Positions 46,346 through 59,831 are shown, counted from the first letter of the stretch. The stretch is DNA of 64,000 bases from Ottelia alismoides (GCA_037367405.1 JAZKJV010002944.1:310001-374000), one strand, 5' to 3'. Numbers and translations: made by a program. The notes: generated from the sequence alone by a model not told the origin.

Positions 46346-48307
46346 AAAACACTTATTTGATGAATAAGTGACTAAAAGAAAAAGAATATAGGAAAAAGAA
46401 AGAACTAAGAACAGTATTGAGTATTACTTATCTTCATAAAATCAAAGTATGGAGCTCGGTCAGACCTTTGGATTAGTAGTTTGGAGATAACTTAGTGGGA
46501 AATGGACTTGACACTCAATAGCCTCTTAGGGTGAACAATTCATGTTCAAGTCTCCTCAATAGCTAGGTCAGAATAAATCAACTCATACGCAAACCCTTAT
46601 GACTATAAATCTTTCTTGTACTGTGTAAGTGATATGTAGCTCCCCTCAGTCGGAGCAGTAAAAGTCAGTCTTCTCCAACATGGTGACCCTAATTCCCCAG
46701 TCCAATAACTCTTTCTTCGAGAAGCGAAGTATTCCCTTCTAAGTTCAAGTGCAACTAAATCAAGAAGAGGAGGTAGAGAGAAGAATGGATGGTAGCCAAT
46801 GTAGCTACCTATCATAGTATGCCCGGCCAGTGTAGCCAAGTCATCCAGCTATATGCTCACAAATATCTAACTTTGAGTTCAAGCTAGTTTATTGACTATA
46901 CATCTATATACACACTCCATCATACATTTTATTTTCAATCAGGCATGTCCACTCTTTTAGAGTTTTTGATGATTTTTTATACAAAGGTGCAACATGTACA
47001 TAAGGAGTTTTTCCTCTTGAGTTAGTAGACTATCCCTCTTTTGAAGCTTTATTACAACCCACATCACTCTGTCGTTAGACCACATCGCTAATGGACCCGG
47101 TTGGGGTACAATGGACACAAATGTGTGACTTCCAATGTTTCCATTGGCTTGCATCCCATGCCGGTAAATCCAACCATCTACCACTTCAATTGAGATGAGA
47201 AAAGTGTAAGTGCAGGTGTGCAACCTAGGTCATTATCAATAAGAATCATGTGTGTGCTCCGAAGTATTCTACTTAGGCAATAAAGATGACACTCAAATAA
47301 GTCTTGTGGCTCCAAAAGAATTAAGTCTATAGACTTGAAGAATCTCAATTCCATTTCCTATAAGGTTCCTCTGAAAGTAAGTGGATTAAGGTCCAACCAA
47401 GCTCCATTCTTTGACTTTATTCCAGACTAGTTTAAATGTCAATACCATTCTAAAAAATGCATATGCAGATGCAGGAAATATATACTAAACACTTTTTTTG
47501 AAAGCCAAGAAATAAAAGAATATTTTTTTAAAAAAAAAGTTTTTAAAGAGTTTTGCAATTATTTTGGATTTTAAACACACATTTTTTAAGAAGAAAAGGG
47601 TTAGTAAATAGGATGTATTTACAAGAAATATACAAGTATACACACAAGGATTATACAAATTTTATACAAGATTATACAGGAGGATTTTATGCACAAGTTT
47701 TAGATACAAGTTTTATAAAAGAATTTTAGAATCAAAGAATATTATTTGCAGGAAGATAAGGGATTAAGGTTTTTATACACACATGGATTTTATATATTTA
47801 TACATCCCATAATTTATATCCCAAGTTATAAAATAATTTTACAAGAAAATTTACAAAACTTTTCAAAGTATTTTACAAAAGGTTTTACAGACATTTTTCA
47901 AAACATTTTACAAAAAAAATTCAAAAGTTTTACAAATGTTTTTGCAGACTATTTACCAATCATTTTTATAAATCATTTTAGAAACAATTTTACAAAAGTT
48001 TTTGCAAACATTTTATTTCAAACATTTTACAAATATTTTATGCAATATACATAGTTCTGGTACATAAAATAATTGACAAACATTTTACAAACAAAACATT
48101 TTTACAATTGCAAAGATTTGTACAAAATAAGATTTACAAAAAATTTTACAAACATTTTTACGAACAATTTACAAATACATTTACAAAAAATTCAAAATAT
48201 GTTACAAAAATTATTTTTGCAAATAATTTTACAAAAGATTTTTGCAAATCATTTTACAATCATTTTCAAAATATTTTTTTAATAATAGCCATATTATTAA
48301 TAAAAAT
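46346..48307 (-). other. E5 3' spacer and AT tract
   Basis: Non-coding; 46400-47480 matches E1 1761-2549 plus 5784-6130 in reverse. 47490-48290 is the TTTTACAAA/TTTTGCAAA tract. No gene. Confidence 0.75.
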
Positions 48308-48809
48308 ACGAGTTATGGCTAAAGTATATATACAAAATATACGACACCCCCTAAGCTCGAACTATGTCCTCATAGTGACCAAACATCTACAAAGGAAGAC
48401 ATAACTTGTGCTAAGTATAGAAAAGTAAAAAGAATCATATACAACAACAACTCAAAGAATAAACGAAAAGAATAGAAGTCAGTGATCCCCCTTTACTTAG
48501 GATTAAATAATCATAGGAAAAGAATGAACAAATTCAACGACTCTACTCGTCCTCCCGTATACTTAGGGTAAAAGATCCCTAAGCATAGAAAAAGAATATC
48601 AACAAGTTGATGGATAAGTGAGAGAATATAAGAAATAAAAGAAAATAAAAACAGGAAAGAGACAAAATGAACAACATCACTCCCCCTATACTTAAGGTAA
48701 AGGATCCCTAAATATAAGCAAAAACAAGAGTGACAAAACAGAATGAAAATGGAAAAACTCAAATCATTCACCTCCCCTACACTTAGGATAGAGTACATCC
48801 TAAGTATAG
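48308..48809 (-). repeat. E5 conserved box and hairpin array
   Basis: Box ACGAGTTATGGCTAAAG, then TATATATACAAAATATACGA to 48343. Units lie at about 48344, 48489, 48554 (hairpin 48558-48587, arms TATACTTAGGG and CCCTAAGCATA), 48682 and 48777. Same order and spacing as E2. Confidence 0.8.
48777..48809 (-). other. Hairpin 1 of the E5 array
   Basis: CTACACTTAGGAT (48777-48789), loop AGAGTAC, ATCCTAAGTATAG (48797-48809); one mismatch in 13. It begins 83 bases after the integrase stop. Confidence 0.88.
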
Positions 48810-48892
48810 CACACACACATAAAAAAAAGGTGAACGATAAAAACAATAGAAGAAAGAAGAAAACGAAAGGATATATACAAGAGAAAATCAAC

Positions 48893-49726
48893 TCATGTTT
48901 CAGACATAAAAGATGTCAAAAAGTCATTGTCTGATACCACAGATGTGGAATAACCTATGGACATGAATGTATCATGACCTAGGTATGGCTTTAGCAATTG
49001 TCCGTTCAGATTAAATGGCTGTGCGTCAGATGGCAACCCATATATGACAATACTACCATTGTCATGCACAACTCTCACAATGAACGGTCCATACCATATG
49101 CTTTTTAATTTGTCAGGAACCAACTTCAATTTAGCATCAAACAACCAAACTTTATGATCAGGGGAGAGAGTCTTCCTTCTAATATGTCAATCATGCCAAG
49201 GCTTGACTTTCTCGATGTACATGAGTGAGTTGTCATATGTTAAGTCTCGGAATTCCATCAATCTATTCAGATCTAATTTCCTGCTATGTCCTGCTTTCTC
49301 ATAATCCAAATTGCATACACAGAGTGCCCATAATGATTTGTTAATTAATTCAACTGGAAAGTGTTAAGGCTTTCCATACACCAATCTTTAAGGGAACATA
49401 CCCAATGGAGACTTGTACGCCATCCGATAAACCCATAGAACTGAGTCAATCATCTAGGACTAGTTCTTCCTATTTGGACGTACAAGTTTATGGAATATCG
49501 TCTTTATCTCCCTATTTGAAATCTCAGCCAAGCCGTTAGTCCGTAGGTGGTAAGGAGACTCAACTCTATGCTTAATGACGTACTCCTTCACAAGCTTCTT
49601 GACTTCTCTGTTAAAGAAATAGCTTCCCCCATCTAAAATGAGTATCTTGTGGATCCCAAACTACGTAATATTGTGATCCTTGAGGAAGGAAGAAACCGTA
49701 CAACTATCAGTAGCTCGGGTGGGGAT
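48893..49726 (-). pseudogene. pol: E5 integrase, core and C-terminal part
   Basis: Continues the integrase from 60451 after removal of Cop1. Visible in order: GIHKILILDGGSY (second catalytic Asp kept), SPYHLRTNGLAEISNREIKT (catalytic Glu kept, unlike E2), then after frame breaks FDAKLKLVPDKLKSIW, YGPFIVRVVHDNGS and NGQLLKPYLGHDTF, ending SDNDFLTSFMSET and TGA at 48895-48893. The GPF module matches E1 and E2. The two upstream pieces are interrupted by frameshifts and stops. Confidence 0.85.
49722..49726 (+). repeat. Target-site duplication of Cop1 (left)
   Basis: GGGAT before Cop1; TGGAT follows it at 60446-60450 (one mismatch). The undisturbed E2 integrase has GGGAT once at the same place (near 12094). 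Confidence 0.75.
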
Positions 49727-52351
49727 TGTTGGACATGCGAGCCCACGATAAGCAATTATGCAATAAATGTTGTTGCGAATATCATTCCCTGATCTGAAAT
49801 GAAGAATAAGTAATTTGCGTAATGGGTCCCTTAGTACAATTAGGGTTATGTATCGTGGCCATCTTAATGACCATACAGTTGTTGATTCAATTATTGAATC
49901 ATAAAGTATGGTGTTTGGAAGAATATCTAAAGAGTTAGATTGAGGACTCATCAGGCACCGTCAAATGATTATTAAGAGATGATCTCCAGCCTGAGAAAGA
50001 GATGGCAATCCTTTCTCTAAAGGTTGATATCTAACCGATCTCTTAATGCAGGTCCTCTACATAGGAATAGAGATTCAGAGGTGTTAGATAAGTTAGGTCA
50101 AAGAGTTGACTAACGAGATCAAGATAACCAAAGACCTGTGTCGTATGATGTCACAATATAGGCACGCATCCTCTGACTGGAGACAGGCGTGTTACTATAT
50201 GTCTGAGTATGTACAATTGGTAGACCAATAGGTTGATGACCTGACCAAGGTCTATACATCGGCATGCTGGTGTGCATGCAAGGGCATATGAGTAATAAGA
50301 TCTCTCAAATGAATCATACAGGTTCATTGCTGAATCAAAAGACATGAGCTCACTCATGAGATATTGGGATTCAAATTCTGTGCACGGTCGTCTTGCTTTG
50401 GAAGCTTGACTGAATTTGTAAGGTTTGATATATACTTTTGGAAAGTATATGATCAACACCTAGGTATGATATATGCTTTTGGAAAGTATATGATCGATTC
50501 CGGCTCCCAATGATCGAATGAGAAACTTAATGATAAATCCCCGAAGTAGACAATGTAAAATTGATCTAAAACTTCGAGTTTATTTTGGGTCTTACAGTAT
50601 GCAGGTTGTACATGTATTAGGAATACCTGAGGGTGATGTGATCATAAACGATTGTATAACCATAACGCTTCCATTCCTAGGGAGTGATGAAACGTGTCTG
50701 GATTTTAGTGACTCCCCTCGGCAGAGAAGTGATCTGATCTTGGTCCAAATGTTGGATATTTGATATGAATGTGATTCATATGCAATGAGAATATTAGATT
50801 TGCAGTCTTGATTTAATTAAGCATTTATGAGAGGTCCTTACAATCTAGATTTGAGATATAATCTCAACATCCAAGTCACTGAACGTGGAACAATACAATC
50901 GCCCTGTCCTTATCTCCAAGTATCCGCGGAGAAAGCACATCCTTGAAAGAGTTCGTGGAAAATTTCATTATTGATATATGTATCCGAGCATTTGGAAAAT
51001 TGATAAGTTTATATGATTAAATTATAAAAAATAATAAGAATTTGATTCATATTATAAGGAGAGTTATCTAAGATAACTAAATGTGATTAGTTATCAAAAG
51101 ATGCGAATAATGTGAATGTGATTCATATTATTTGGGCACATGTGAATAGAGATCCAAGATGATTAAATGAGATTTATTTATCAGGGATATGAATAATGTG
51201 GATAGTACTATCCTAATTATTCATATATATTATAAATGTGATTGATAATGTATTAGAGATAGTCTATTGTGATTTATTTTTGATTAATTATTGATGTGAA
51301 TTGGATTCACATTAGATAATAAATTGAAAATGTAAATCACATTTTATTTTGGGTTGTGAATGTGATTCACAATTTTCCAATGGCAAGATTGCAATATTCA
51401 CAAAATAATTATGAAATATTTTTGCAGAATAATTTACAACAAAGTGTTGTTGTAAATCGTGGAGATTTCCATGGAATAATGTATTCTCATGAGATTGCCT
51501 CCTTCCTAATTGGGAGGGTGGATGGCCACTAACTCCCATTAGGAAAGGGTGACCGTCTACTCCTCTTTTATGGAAGGAGTCCATCTCCATTCCATAATCT
51601 CCCTGCTTTATTGATTTAATTTGAGAGAATTATATTGATATATATATATATTTAATTGAAATTGAATTAATTTTTTCGTGTATTTTTTACAATAAGAACT
51701 TGGCCATTGAAATAAGCACAAATCGATCTCGTCCATTGATTTTGTGGAGTCCATGGATTGTGATCCATGGACTCCCAAAAATTTATGAAAGAAGCGGCAC
51801 CCCTTTCTCTTCAAAGTTACAACAACATATGCTCTCGCTCTCTCATTCTCTACATATCCTCTCTCTCTCGTTATGGCTATCAACCACGGACCCTAGAGAG
51901 AGTCGCCATCGTCGCAGCATCACCGTTTTGCTATCGGATTGTTTGCTTGTGGATCTTCATCTCCTTCGATGCGCCTCGCTCATGAAGAAGACGTAGGATC
52001 TCGTGCGACGAGATCTGGAGATTTTCCACTTGGATCATCAACATGAATTACAAGGAGCACACGTTTAATTAACACGCTCGCAAGCATTTCCTCCGTCGAA
52101 TCAGATTTGAGATATGAGGTGTCTTTCTTTAGAGATTCGATTGCAACCACCCTTAAAGAGGTAGCCTCAATACTTGTTTGTGGTTTAGATGAAACAATCT
52201 GAGAAGTGTTCTTCGATCATAAGGTTTCATCGCATTAAATTTTTTTAAATTCCGCTGCCTCAAGCAACTAGTGCGACAAGTCACTCCCGATCGCATACAA
52301 TGTGATCCTCACGCTTCTGTAATGTGCTAAAGGATCTCACCATATCCTTCA
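49727..52351 (+). mobile_element. 5' LTR of Cop1 (2.63 kb)
   Basis: Starts TGTTGGACATG, ends CATATCCTTCA before the PBS. It carries many short palindromes built on GTGAATGTGATTCAC (50990-51380). The TATA site of the 3' copy reads AAAATTTATGAAAG here and looks lost. Frame 51700-51996 (MAIEISTNRS) is discussed in findings. Confidence 0.9.
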
Positions 52352-52353
52352 AG

Positions 52354-52364
52354 TGGTATCAGAG
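52354..52364 (+). promoter_or_regulatory. Primer-binding site of Cop1 (initiator tRNA-Met)
   Basis: TGGTATCAGAG, two bases after the LTR end; it matches the copia PBS TGGTATCAGAGC complementary to plant initiator tRNA-Met. Confidence 0.92.
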
Positions 52365-55060
52365 TCATAGGTCAGAGGTTTCATACACGATCCATAAACC
52401 TTGGACGACTTGGGCTCATTAGGGTTTGCGAAATTTTATCGCATTTTGTTCATGCGGCCCTATTTTATGTGATTTGTACGTCCTTTTAAAATTATTTAAA
52501 CACTAAATTATCACTTTTAATATATTTCCCATTAAATATGGAAACCAATTGCATTTAAGTTTGCGTGATTTGGAATCCTATTTCTCATGTTTTGATCATT
52601 TTAATGAACATGTATCCTCTGTTTCGGGGATGGCGAATCTTGACGAAATTTAAGAGCTAATTACGGTTTTGAAACACCTAGAAATGCATGCAAATCACTT
52701 TGATTCTATTATAAATCAAATTAGCAAACTTTGAAAACTTATTTTGCATGATATGGATTTAAATTGATTGAGATATGCTAATTTTAGTAAGTGAGGGTCA
52801 CTGTTGGAAATTACGCTCCTAATCAAGAACCATGTGATTGTCATTTAATCGATTAGTAAAATTAATGGTTAATTTATTGGAATAATTATTGATGAATATT
52901 TTGTGAAATATTTTATAATTATTATTGCCTTAAATTACATTGCCTTAACCAATAATTGATTAGATTTGATCTAGATCACAACTGGTTACATGATCTTCTT
53001 TCCAACATACAAAGTTGCTTGAATAGGATTGGGGATTTGTTTATCAAATCTCCTTATAATGTTAAAAAAATGTTTTGATTATTATTAAATGGTATAACTT
53101 TGGTTAAAAGACCGATTATCATCTCAAGTACAAAGTGATCAATTGGTATTTTGCTGACCTGAGGCAGATACGGTGTCTAGTCGGGGAGCGTTGGGGTAGC
53201 AGGTTGCTCCGTGAGCGACCTGTCCCAGTACCGTCAGAACTGGCCATGACAACATGTAAGGAAGGCATAATGCTTGAAGCGACCATGATGTATTTTTCTA
53301 ATTATTAAAATTCGAATAATACATATTTGAGATAATACCATATTTAAAGTAATAATTAAGAATGTTTGTTGGATATTAATTGGATCATTAATTTAATATG
53401 ACTAGATTAATTGGGATCCAATTAAAATTATACACTCTATCATGAATGGAGTTTTAATTTTCCTTGGAAGAATTAATTTTGTGAATATGATTCATAATAA
53501 TTAATTAGAATTAGAACATGATATGGAGGATCACATAAGTGATATCCATGGTCTCCCGTCAAGGCGAATGGTTCCATCTCCAGGGATTGTATGTAGGAGA
53601 CAACTGTCCGAAGTAACAACTCCTGCATAGAAGCACATCTGGATCGGGCTCTTTGCTTCTCAAAAGAGTAAGGGCGTATGCGTAGTGACCCCAATATGGA
53701 GTCCTCATGCTATTGGGGCCATATTGGATTGCGCATAGCGAGTTGTATTCCTATTGATGGTTGGTTCAATTAATGACGGGTCAACGTCACATTAGGGGTG
53801 GTGGACCTGGATGTTAAAGACAAAATTGGGAATGCAAGTTGGACTTGCAAGGTGGAATGAGTTCCCACTTCTTTTTATCAGATTTGCAAGTTCTCATATG
53901 ATTGGGATGTAATAAAGGTAAGAAGCATATCCTAGATCTTGTTGAGATATAATGATAAGTATATCTCTGACATTGAAAGTGATTAAGGGAATCAACTTTC
54001 CGTGTTGACAAGGGAAGACAAATTTGATCTAAAATTCCTAAATCAAAGTAATATATATATATATATATTTATGCAAATATTTTATTTCAAATAATCCTTC
54101 ATTAAACCCACTCAATAGTATACTCAATAATGACCTGTAAAATATCATGGATTGGATCCATGATCAAGATATTTTACTTGCAGTTGGACACATAATGTAT
54201 GTGGTTGCAATGTGCAAGTTTTTCTCATAATAATGAGAAATGACAATTAAATAGACAATAGGACAACAACCTAGGATTTGTATGTCTCTATAGTCTTGAT
54301 CTCTCATCGAATGTACTTTGGAAGTGACATGCCAATGATTATCGCAATTGTCAAAAAATCCATATAAAAATCTAAGAAGATGTTCTGGCATACATATGTG
54401 CTCTTGACATTTAATCGTGAATGATATGGTTCACTGCATCATGCATAATGGTGGCTCTATAAGAGATGATGTACTCAAAATGTTTGAGTACCTACCTAAA
54501 CCTAAGTGTTTAAGAGTAAAGATATATGTACATATGATGGGTGTCATCAGTCTACTACCTATACTCTAGTCATTCATGAAACTTCATAATATTCATATTG
54601 TATGAATTGAATGAAGCATGTATAAGTGTTGAAATACTCTTATTGAAATTCTTTGAATTCAACATAAGAGATCCTTTGTCTTGAACAATGGTTGTTTATA
54701 GATAAAGGGAGCACAGTGGAAGCATGGGTTGGACCCGAGTAAGAAGGAAAGTCAAATAGTTGATTGTACTTTTGTGACTTCCATATGACATCCAAAGAGT
54801 TGGATGAATGCCAATATTGCTATAAGCCGATGTACTGATAGTGTGGCTATCTAGACTATCTAGGATCCTCAGAGAAGCACTCGGATAGTGCATCAGAATA
54901 ATCTAAATTTAATCGTTGAAATCGACTTTCTTATTTGATGAGATGAAAGTATAATAATTGTATCTCATACTTTTTATAACACTTGCAATTGGTTGCATAT
55001 ATATTAGAAGACTAGAAATTTAAACATAAGGTTTAATAGTCATGTACATGGATATTGATG
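52365..55060 (+). other. Cop1 leader and expected gag region, unresolved
   Basis: Gag should lie here, but no frame shows a convincing gag domain. TGCCAATATTGCTATAAG at 54808 reads CQYCYK, a possible trace of a CCHC knuckle. A TGTTGGAAATTACGC start at 52802 might mark a nested LTR; no matching end was found. Confidence 0.4.
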
Positions 55061-55990
55061 AAATTGTTGCAACAATCTCCATTGGATAGATAGACTTCAC
55101 AATTTCAGTGGGAGAGCCCTTAGTCTTAGAGAATGTCTCTACGACCTAGATATTATAATACACTCATAGTTTATTTCTAAATGTTCGAAATAAACATGAA
55201 TTATGGAATAGACCTATCATAAAGAGTTGTGATGGATATATTTCATATAGTAATCTGACATATGGAGGACTCTACTAAATTAGAAAATTAATGAATGGTT
55301 CATTAACATTTCTAATACTAAAATTAAACCTCAAAAGATCAATAGGAGGATGGAGATCATTTGACAATGATCTGGCATTGAGTCTTGGACATATGTGCGT
55401 TGATAAGATCAATAGACTAGTAAGATATGAAGCTTTAGAATGTCCGGAATTTCAAATCTTACATACTTCTGAATATTGTATTCAAAGTAGAAACTGTCTA
55501 ATGCACCCTTCTCTGGGAATGGTGTTAGATGCCAAGGTATTGAAGATGGCATACATATGATGCATGTGGATCTTCTATATCATAATAAACATTGATGATA
55601 TGTGACATCATTCGATGATTATTTGTGATATGAGATTTCTTCCCTTCACCTAAGAAAGCTTTGAAATGTTCAAAGATTTTGGAATTTTGGTTTAGAACTA
55701 AAGTTCGAAGGAAGATGAAATGAATTTGATCTAATCAAGGTAGCTTATACCTATTAGATGAATTCAAGGAATACCTTTTGGATACAGGAATATCATTCCT
55801 ATCTCACTCCTCTTAATACACACAAATTCAATAGAGTTGTAGGGAGATACAATTGGATCATGTGTGACATGATTTGATCAATGATGAATCTTAGCATAAT
55901 TATCTCTTAGTTTCCTGGTATATATGTAGTAGAGACTATAATATATATCCTTAATAATATTCCATGCAAATCTAAACCCAAACATCCTCA
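55061..55990 (+). pseudogene. pol: Cop1 pre-integrase and integrase
   Basis: The frame at 55291-55560 contains LALSLGHMCVDKINRLVRYE, then CPEFQILHTSEYCIQSR: the LGH...C..C pattern of the copia GAG-pre-integrase zinc-binding domain (relatives: LRLGH...C..C). The first His is lost (LALSLGH). Around 55680-55790: KCSKILEFWFRTKVRRK and GSLYLLDEFKEYLLDTGI, matching the copia integrase stretch that normally reads GGEYLL near its second Asp. Frames shift several times. Upstream, SVGEPLVLENV (about 55095-55130) resembles the protease-integrase linker. Confidence 0.75.
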
Positions 55991-56190
55991 TAAGCTATGG
56001 TTAGAAACCTAGCCTAGTGTTGGACACTTGAGGATTTAGGGTTGGTTGGTCCATAACTTTGTCATGGATGCAAGTAAGCTGGAATCTAGCACCAGAGGGT
56101 GCTGCTTCATTAGGAAAATAAAGGATTGTATTAGATACCTACTTTATGACCTTGAGATTCCTAAATTTCATCTCTAAGAATATGATTCTT
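55979..56190 (+). pseudogene. pol: Cop1 integrase C-terminal part
   Basis: Reads PQKLWLET, a stop, PSVGHLRI, a break, then MDASKLESSTRGCCFI and a Tyr/Leu-rich tail (RYLLYDLEIPKFHL). Copia relatives have PYELW, a run of P-S-x-x-HLRIWGC and KLESR-x-x-CxFVGYP here. It bridges integrase and RT in the expected order. Confidence 0.75.
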
Positions 56191-56299
56191 AGAAGGTGAC
56201 TCTCTTGAGAATCAAGATGAAAATGATGTGAAGGAAATCATTTAGTCTTGAGAAGATAATGAGGCTCCTGAAATCGAGAAGTAAAAGGATAATTGAAGA

Positions 56300-57290
56300 T
56301 GAAACACTCATACCTCTTCAAATGAGTTTAAGGATGGATTCCATGTGTCAGTTAAGTCTGACAACGATCTTACTTCATACGATGAAGCTTCTGAAGATTA
56401 TAACATGGAAGGATGGATGTTAGCAATAAAGTCTAAGGTAGACTTCATATACAAGTGTTGTATATGGACCCACGAGGATCCACCTATATGGGTAAGACCC
56501 TTTAAGGTGTAAATCGATCTTCAAGAGAAAGAGGGAACCTAATGTGAAGGAACATACCTTCAAAGCATAGCTCGTGTCCTCAAGATACACATAGAAAGAA
56601 GACATCGCTTGCAATGAGACTTGCTTTCTAGTGACCATGCTTAAACCCATCCGAATATTGCTAACTATAGCAAAATAACTTGACTTTGACATCTTCAAGA
56701 TAGAAGTCAATATTGCATTCCTCTATGAATACCTCTCTGAGGATATTTACGTGAAGTATCCCCAGGGCATCATGGTTGAGGAAAGCAAGATTGCAAGCTA
56801 AGGAACTCCATCTATGTACTCAAATAAGATTCTTGTAGTTGAAACATTGGATTTGATGAAATCATAAATGTTATGATTCCAGACATAATATTGATGAACC
56901 GTGTGAAGCTTAGTGGGAGTGCCATTGTGTTCATCGAGCTAAATGTAGATAATATCCTAACCATTTGGAATGATATAAGGATAATAATAAGTGTTTTATA
57001 ATCTGGCTATTCCATACCTTGAGATATGATCTCAAGGATACCTCTTAGATCTTTATTCTGAAGTTGTTCATAAGCAAAGAGAAGAGGGTATTGGGAGTGT
57101 CACATTAGTAGTACACCATGGACATGTTCTATTTTCCGAAAAATTCTAAGAAAGGCTTCTTTCCCTCAATATATGGCACTGACCTATCTAAAGGGATAAC
57201 ACCTCAAGGAATTTAGGAAGTGAATGCTAAAACAACTTGCCCTTGTGCATCAGTTATGAAAAGCCGGGTGTATGCTAAATGTATAAAAAA
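56300..57290 (+). pseudogene. pol: Cop1 reverse transcriptase (broken)
   Basis: RT start: SYDEASEDYNMEGWMLAIKS, KVDFIYKCCIWTHEDPPIWV (about 56375-56500), the usual AMKSEMDSMYxNxVW block. Middle: IEVNIAFLYEYLSEDIYVKY, PQGI (about 56700-56775), equivalent to DVKTAFLxGxLxExVYMxQPxG; the catalytic Asp of DVKTAF is Glu. End: NSKKGFFPSIYGTDLSKGIT, PQ (57140-57230). The YVDD block was not found. RT makes the element cDNA; this copy cannot work. Confidence 0.8.
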
Positions 57291-57790
57291 AAGCCAGATG
57301 TCTGCCATGTAGTGGGAGTACTAAACAATTACTAATCCTACTATGGAGATAAAATACTTGGTTGTTGATATACCTATAAGTTCAAAGATGAAAATACTTT
57401 ATATATAGTGATATCTAAGTCTTATCTTCAAGAGCTTAAGACTTTATAGATAGAGATCTAAAAGGTCTTAACTATGAATACCTTAGGAGGTAGAGATCTC
57501 CAGGAATAAGGGTATTCTGATAAGGATAATGGAAATACTTGTTATTATAATAATTGAGTTGCATTGTCAAGGACACTATAACCGACAATATTGAGTATTG
57601 GTCGCATAAGATGCACAATCGCATTGTATGTGAGCACTGTTACTAGGAGATATGCGAGTGTCGTAAAAGGACATGGTATAATCTCTTTGGAACAGAGTGA
57701 CTGATAACCTTACCTATCTATTTTTCTAATAGCCTATTATTGTCACATGAGTGTAGGTTTAAAGATTATCTCATTAATGGCTCTTTGGGC
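57291..57790 (+). pseudogene. pol: Cop1 RNase H region (degenerate)
   Basis: Position between RT and PPT implies RNase H. It begins with ASVMKSRVYAKC-like sequence just before 57290 and ends HMSVGLKIISLMALWASGR at the PPT. No catalytic motif is clear. The same sequence recurs in reverse in Cop2 (63633-64000). Confidence 0.55.
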
Positions 57791-57801
57791 TAGTGGGAGA
57801 T
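57791..57801 (+). promoter_or_regulatory. Polypurine tract of Cop1
   Basis: TAGTGGGAGAT immediately before TGTTGGACATG; the GTGGGAGAT|TG form is typical of plant copia elements. Confidence 0.9.
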
Positions 57802-59831
57802 TGTTGGACATGCGAGCCCACGACAAGCCAATATGCAATAAATATTGTTGCGAATATCATTCACTGATCTAAAATGAAGAATTAATAATTTGCATAATAG
57901 GTACCTTAGTACATATAGGGTTATGTACCGTGGACATTTTAATGATCATACAACTGTTTATTCAATTGTTGAATCATAGAGGCCGGTGCTTGGATGAATA
58001 TCTAACAAGTTAGATTGAAGGCTCATTGAGCATCATCAAATGATTATTAAGAGATGATCTCCAACCTGAGAAGGAGATGGCGATCCTTTCTCTAAAGGTT
58101 TATATCTAGCGGACCTCTTGATGTAGGTCCTCTATATAGGAATAGAGAATCAGAGGTGTTAGATAAGTTAGGTCAAAAAGTTGACTTAACGAGATCGAGA
58201 TAACCAAAGACCTATGTCGTATGCTGTCATGATATAGGAACACATCCTCTGACCGGATAAAGATGGGTTATTATATGTCTGAGTATGTACATTTGGTGGA
58301 CCAATAGGTTGATGACCTAACCAAGGTCTATACACCGACGTGCTGGTGTGCATGCAAGGGCATATGAGTAATACGATCTCTCAAAGGGATCATACAGGTT
58401 CATTGCTGAACTGGAAGACATGAGCTCACTCATGAGATATTAGGATTCAAATTCCGTGCACGGTCATCCTGCTTTGGGAGCCTGACTGAATTTGTAAGGT
58501 TTGATATATATTTTTGGAAAGTATACGCTCAACACCTAGGTATGATATATGCTTTTGGAAAGTATATGATCGATACCGACTTCCAATGATCGAATGAGAA
58601 ACTTAATGACAAATCCCTGAAGTAGACAATGTAAAATTGATACAATACTTTGGATTTATTCTGGGTCTTCCAGAATACAAGATGTACATGTCTTAGGAAT
58701 ACCTGAGGGTGATGTCATAATAAACAGTTGTATAACCATGATGCTTCCATTCCTAGGGAGTGATGAAACGGGTTTGGATTTTACTGACTCCTCTCAGTAG
58801 AGAAGTGACCTGATCTTGGTCCAAATGTTTGACATTGATCTGAATGTGATTCATATGCAATGAGAATATCAGATTTACGGTCTTCATTTAATCAAGCATC
58901 TATGAGAGGTCCATTTAATCTGGATTTGAGATGTGACTCAGCATCCAAGTCACTGTATGTGGAACAATACAATCGCCTCGTCCTTATCTCCAAGTATCTG
59001 CGGAGAAAGCACATTATCCTTGAAAGAGTTCATGGATAATTTCATTTGTTATATTTTATCTTAGCATTGAGAAAATGAACAATTAAATGTGATTTAATAA
59101 TCATGAATAATATGAATTTGATTCATATTACAAGAAGAGTTATCTATGATAATTAAATGTGATTTAATTATCAAAAGATGTGAATAATGTGAATGTGATT
59201 CATATTATTTGGGCACATGAGAATAGAGATCCAAGATGATTACATGTGATTTAATTATCATGGATATAAATAATGTGGATAGCACTATCCTAATTATTCA
59301 TATATATTATAAATGTGATATATAATGTATTAGAGAGAGCCTATTATGTTTATTTTTGTTGATTAATTATTGATGTGAATTGGATTCACATTGGATAATT
59401 AATTGAAAATGTAAATCACATTTTATTTTGGGTTGTGAATGTGATTCACAATATTCCAATGGAAAGATTGAAATATTCAAAAAAAATTATGAATTAATTT
59501 TGTAGAATAATTTACAACAAGTATTGTTGTAAATCTTGGAGATTTCGATGTAATAATGTAATCTCATAATATTACATGAAATTGCCTCCTTCCTAATTGG
59601 GAGGGTGGATGGCCACCAACTCCCATTAGGAAAGGGTGGACGTCCACTCCTCTTTTATGGAAGGAGTTCATCTCCATTCCATAATCTCCATGCTTGATTG
59701 ATTTAATTTGAGATTAATTATATTAATATTTATTTAATCTAAATTGAATTAATTGTTGCTGTGTTTTTTACAACAAAAATTTGGCCATTGAAATAAGCAC
59801 AAATCAATCTCATCCATTGATTTTGGGTAGC

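Noticed and set aside
54040..54070. TA microsatellites (also 6464-6504, 38440-38460)
   Set aside because: Plain simple repeats, no further structure.
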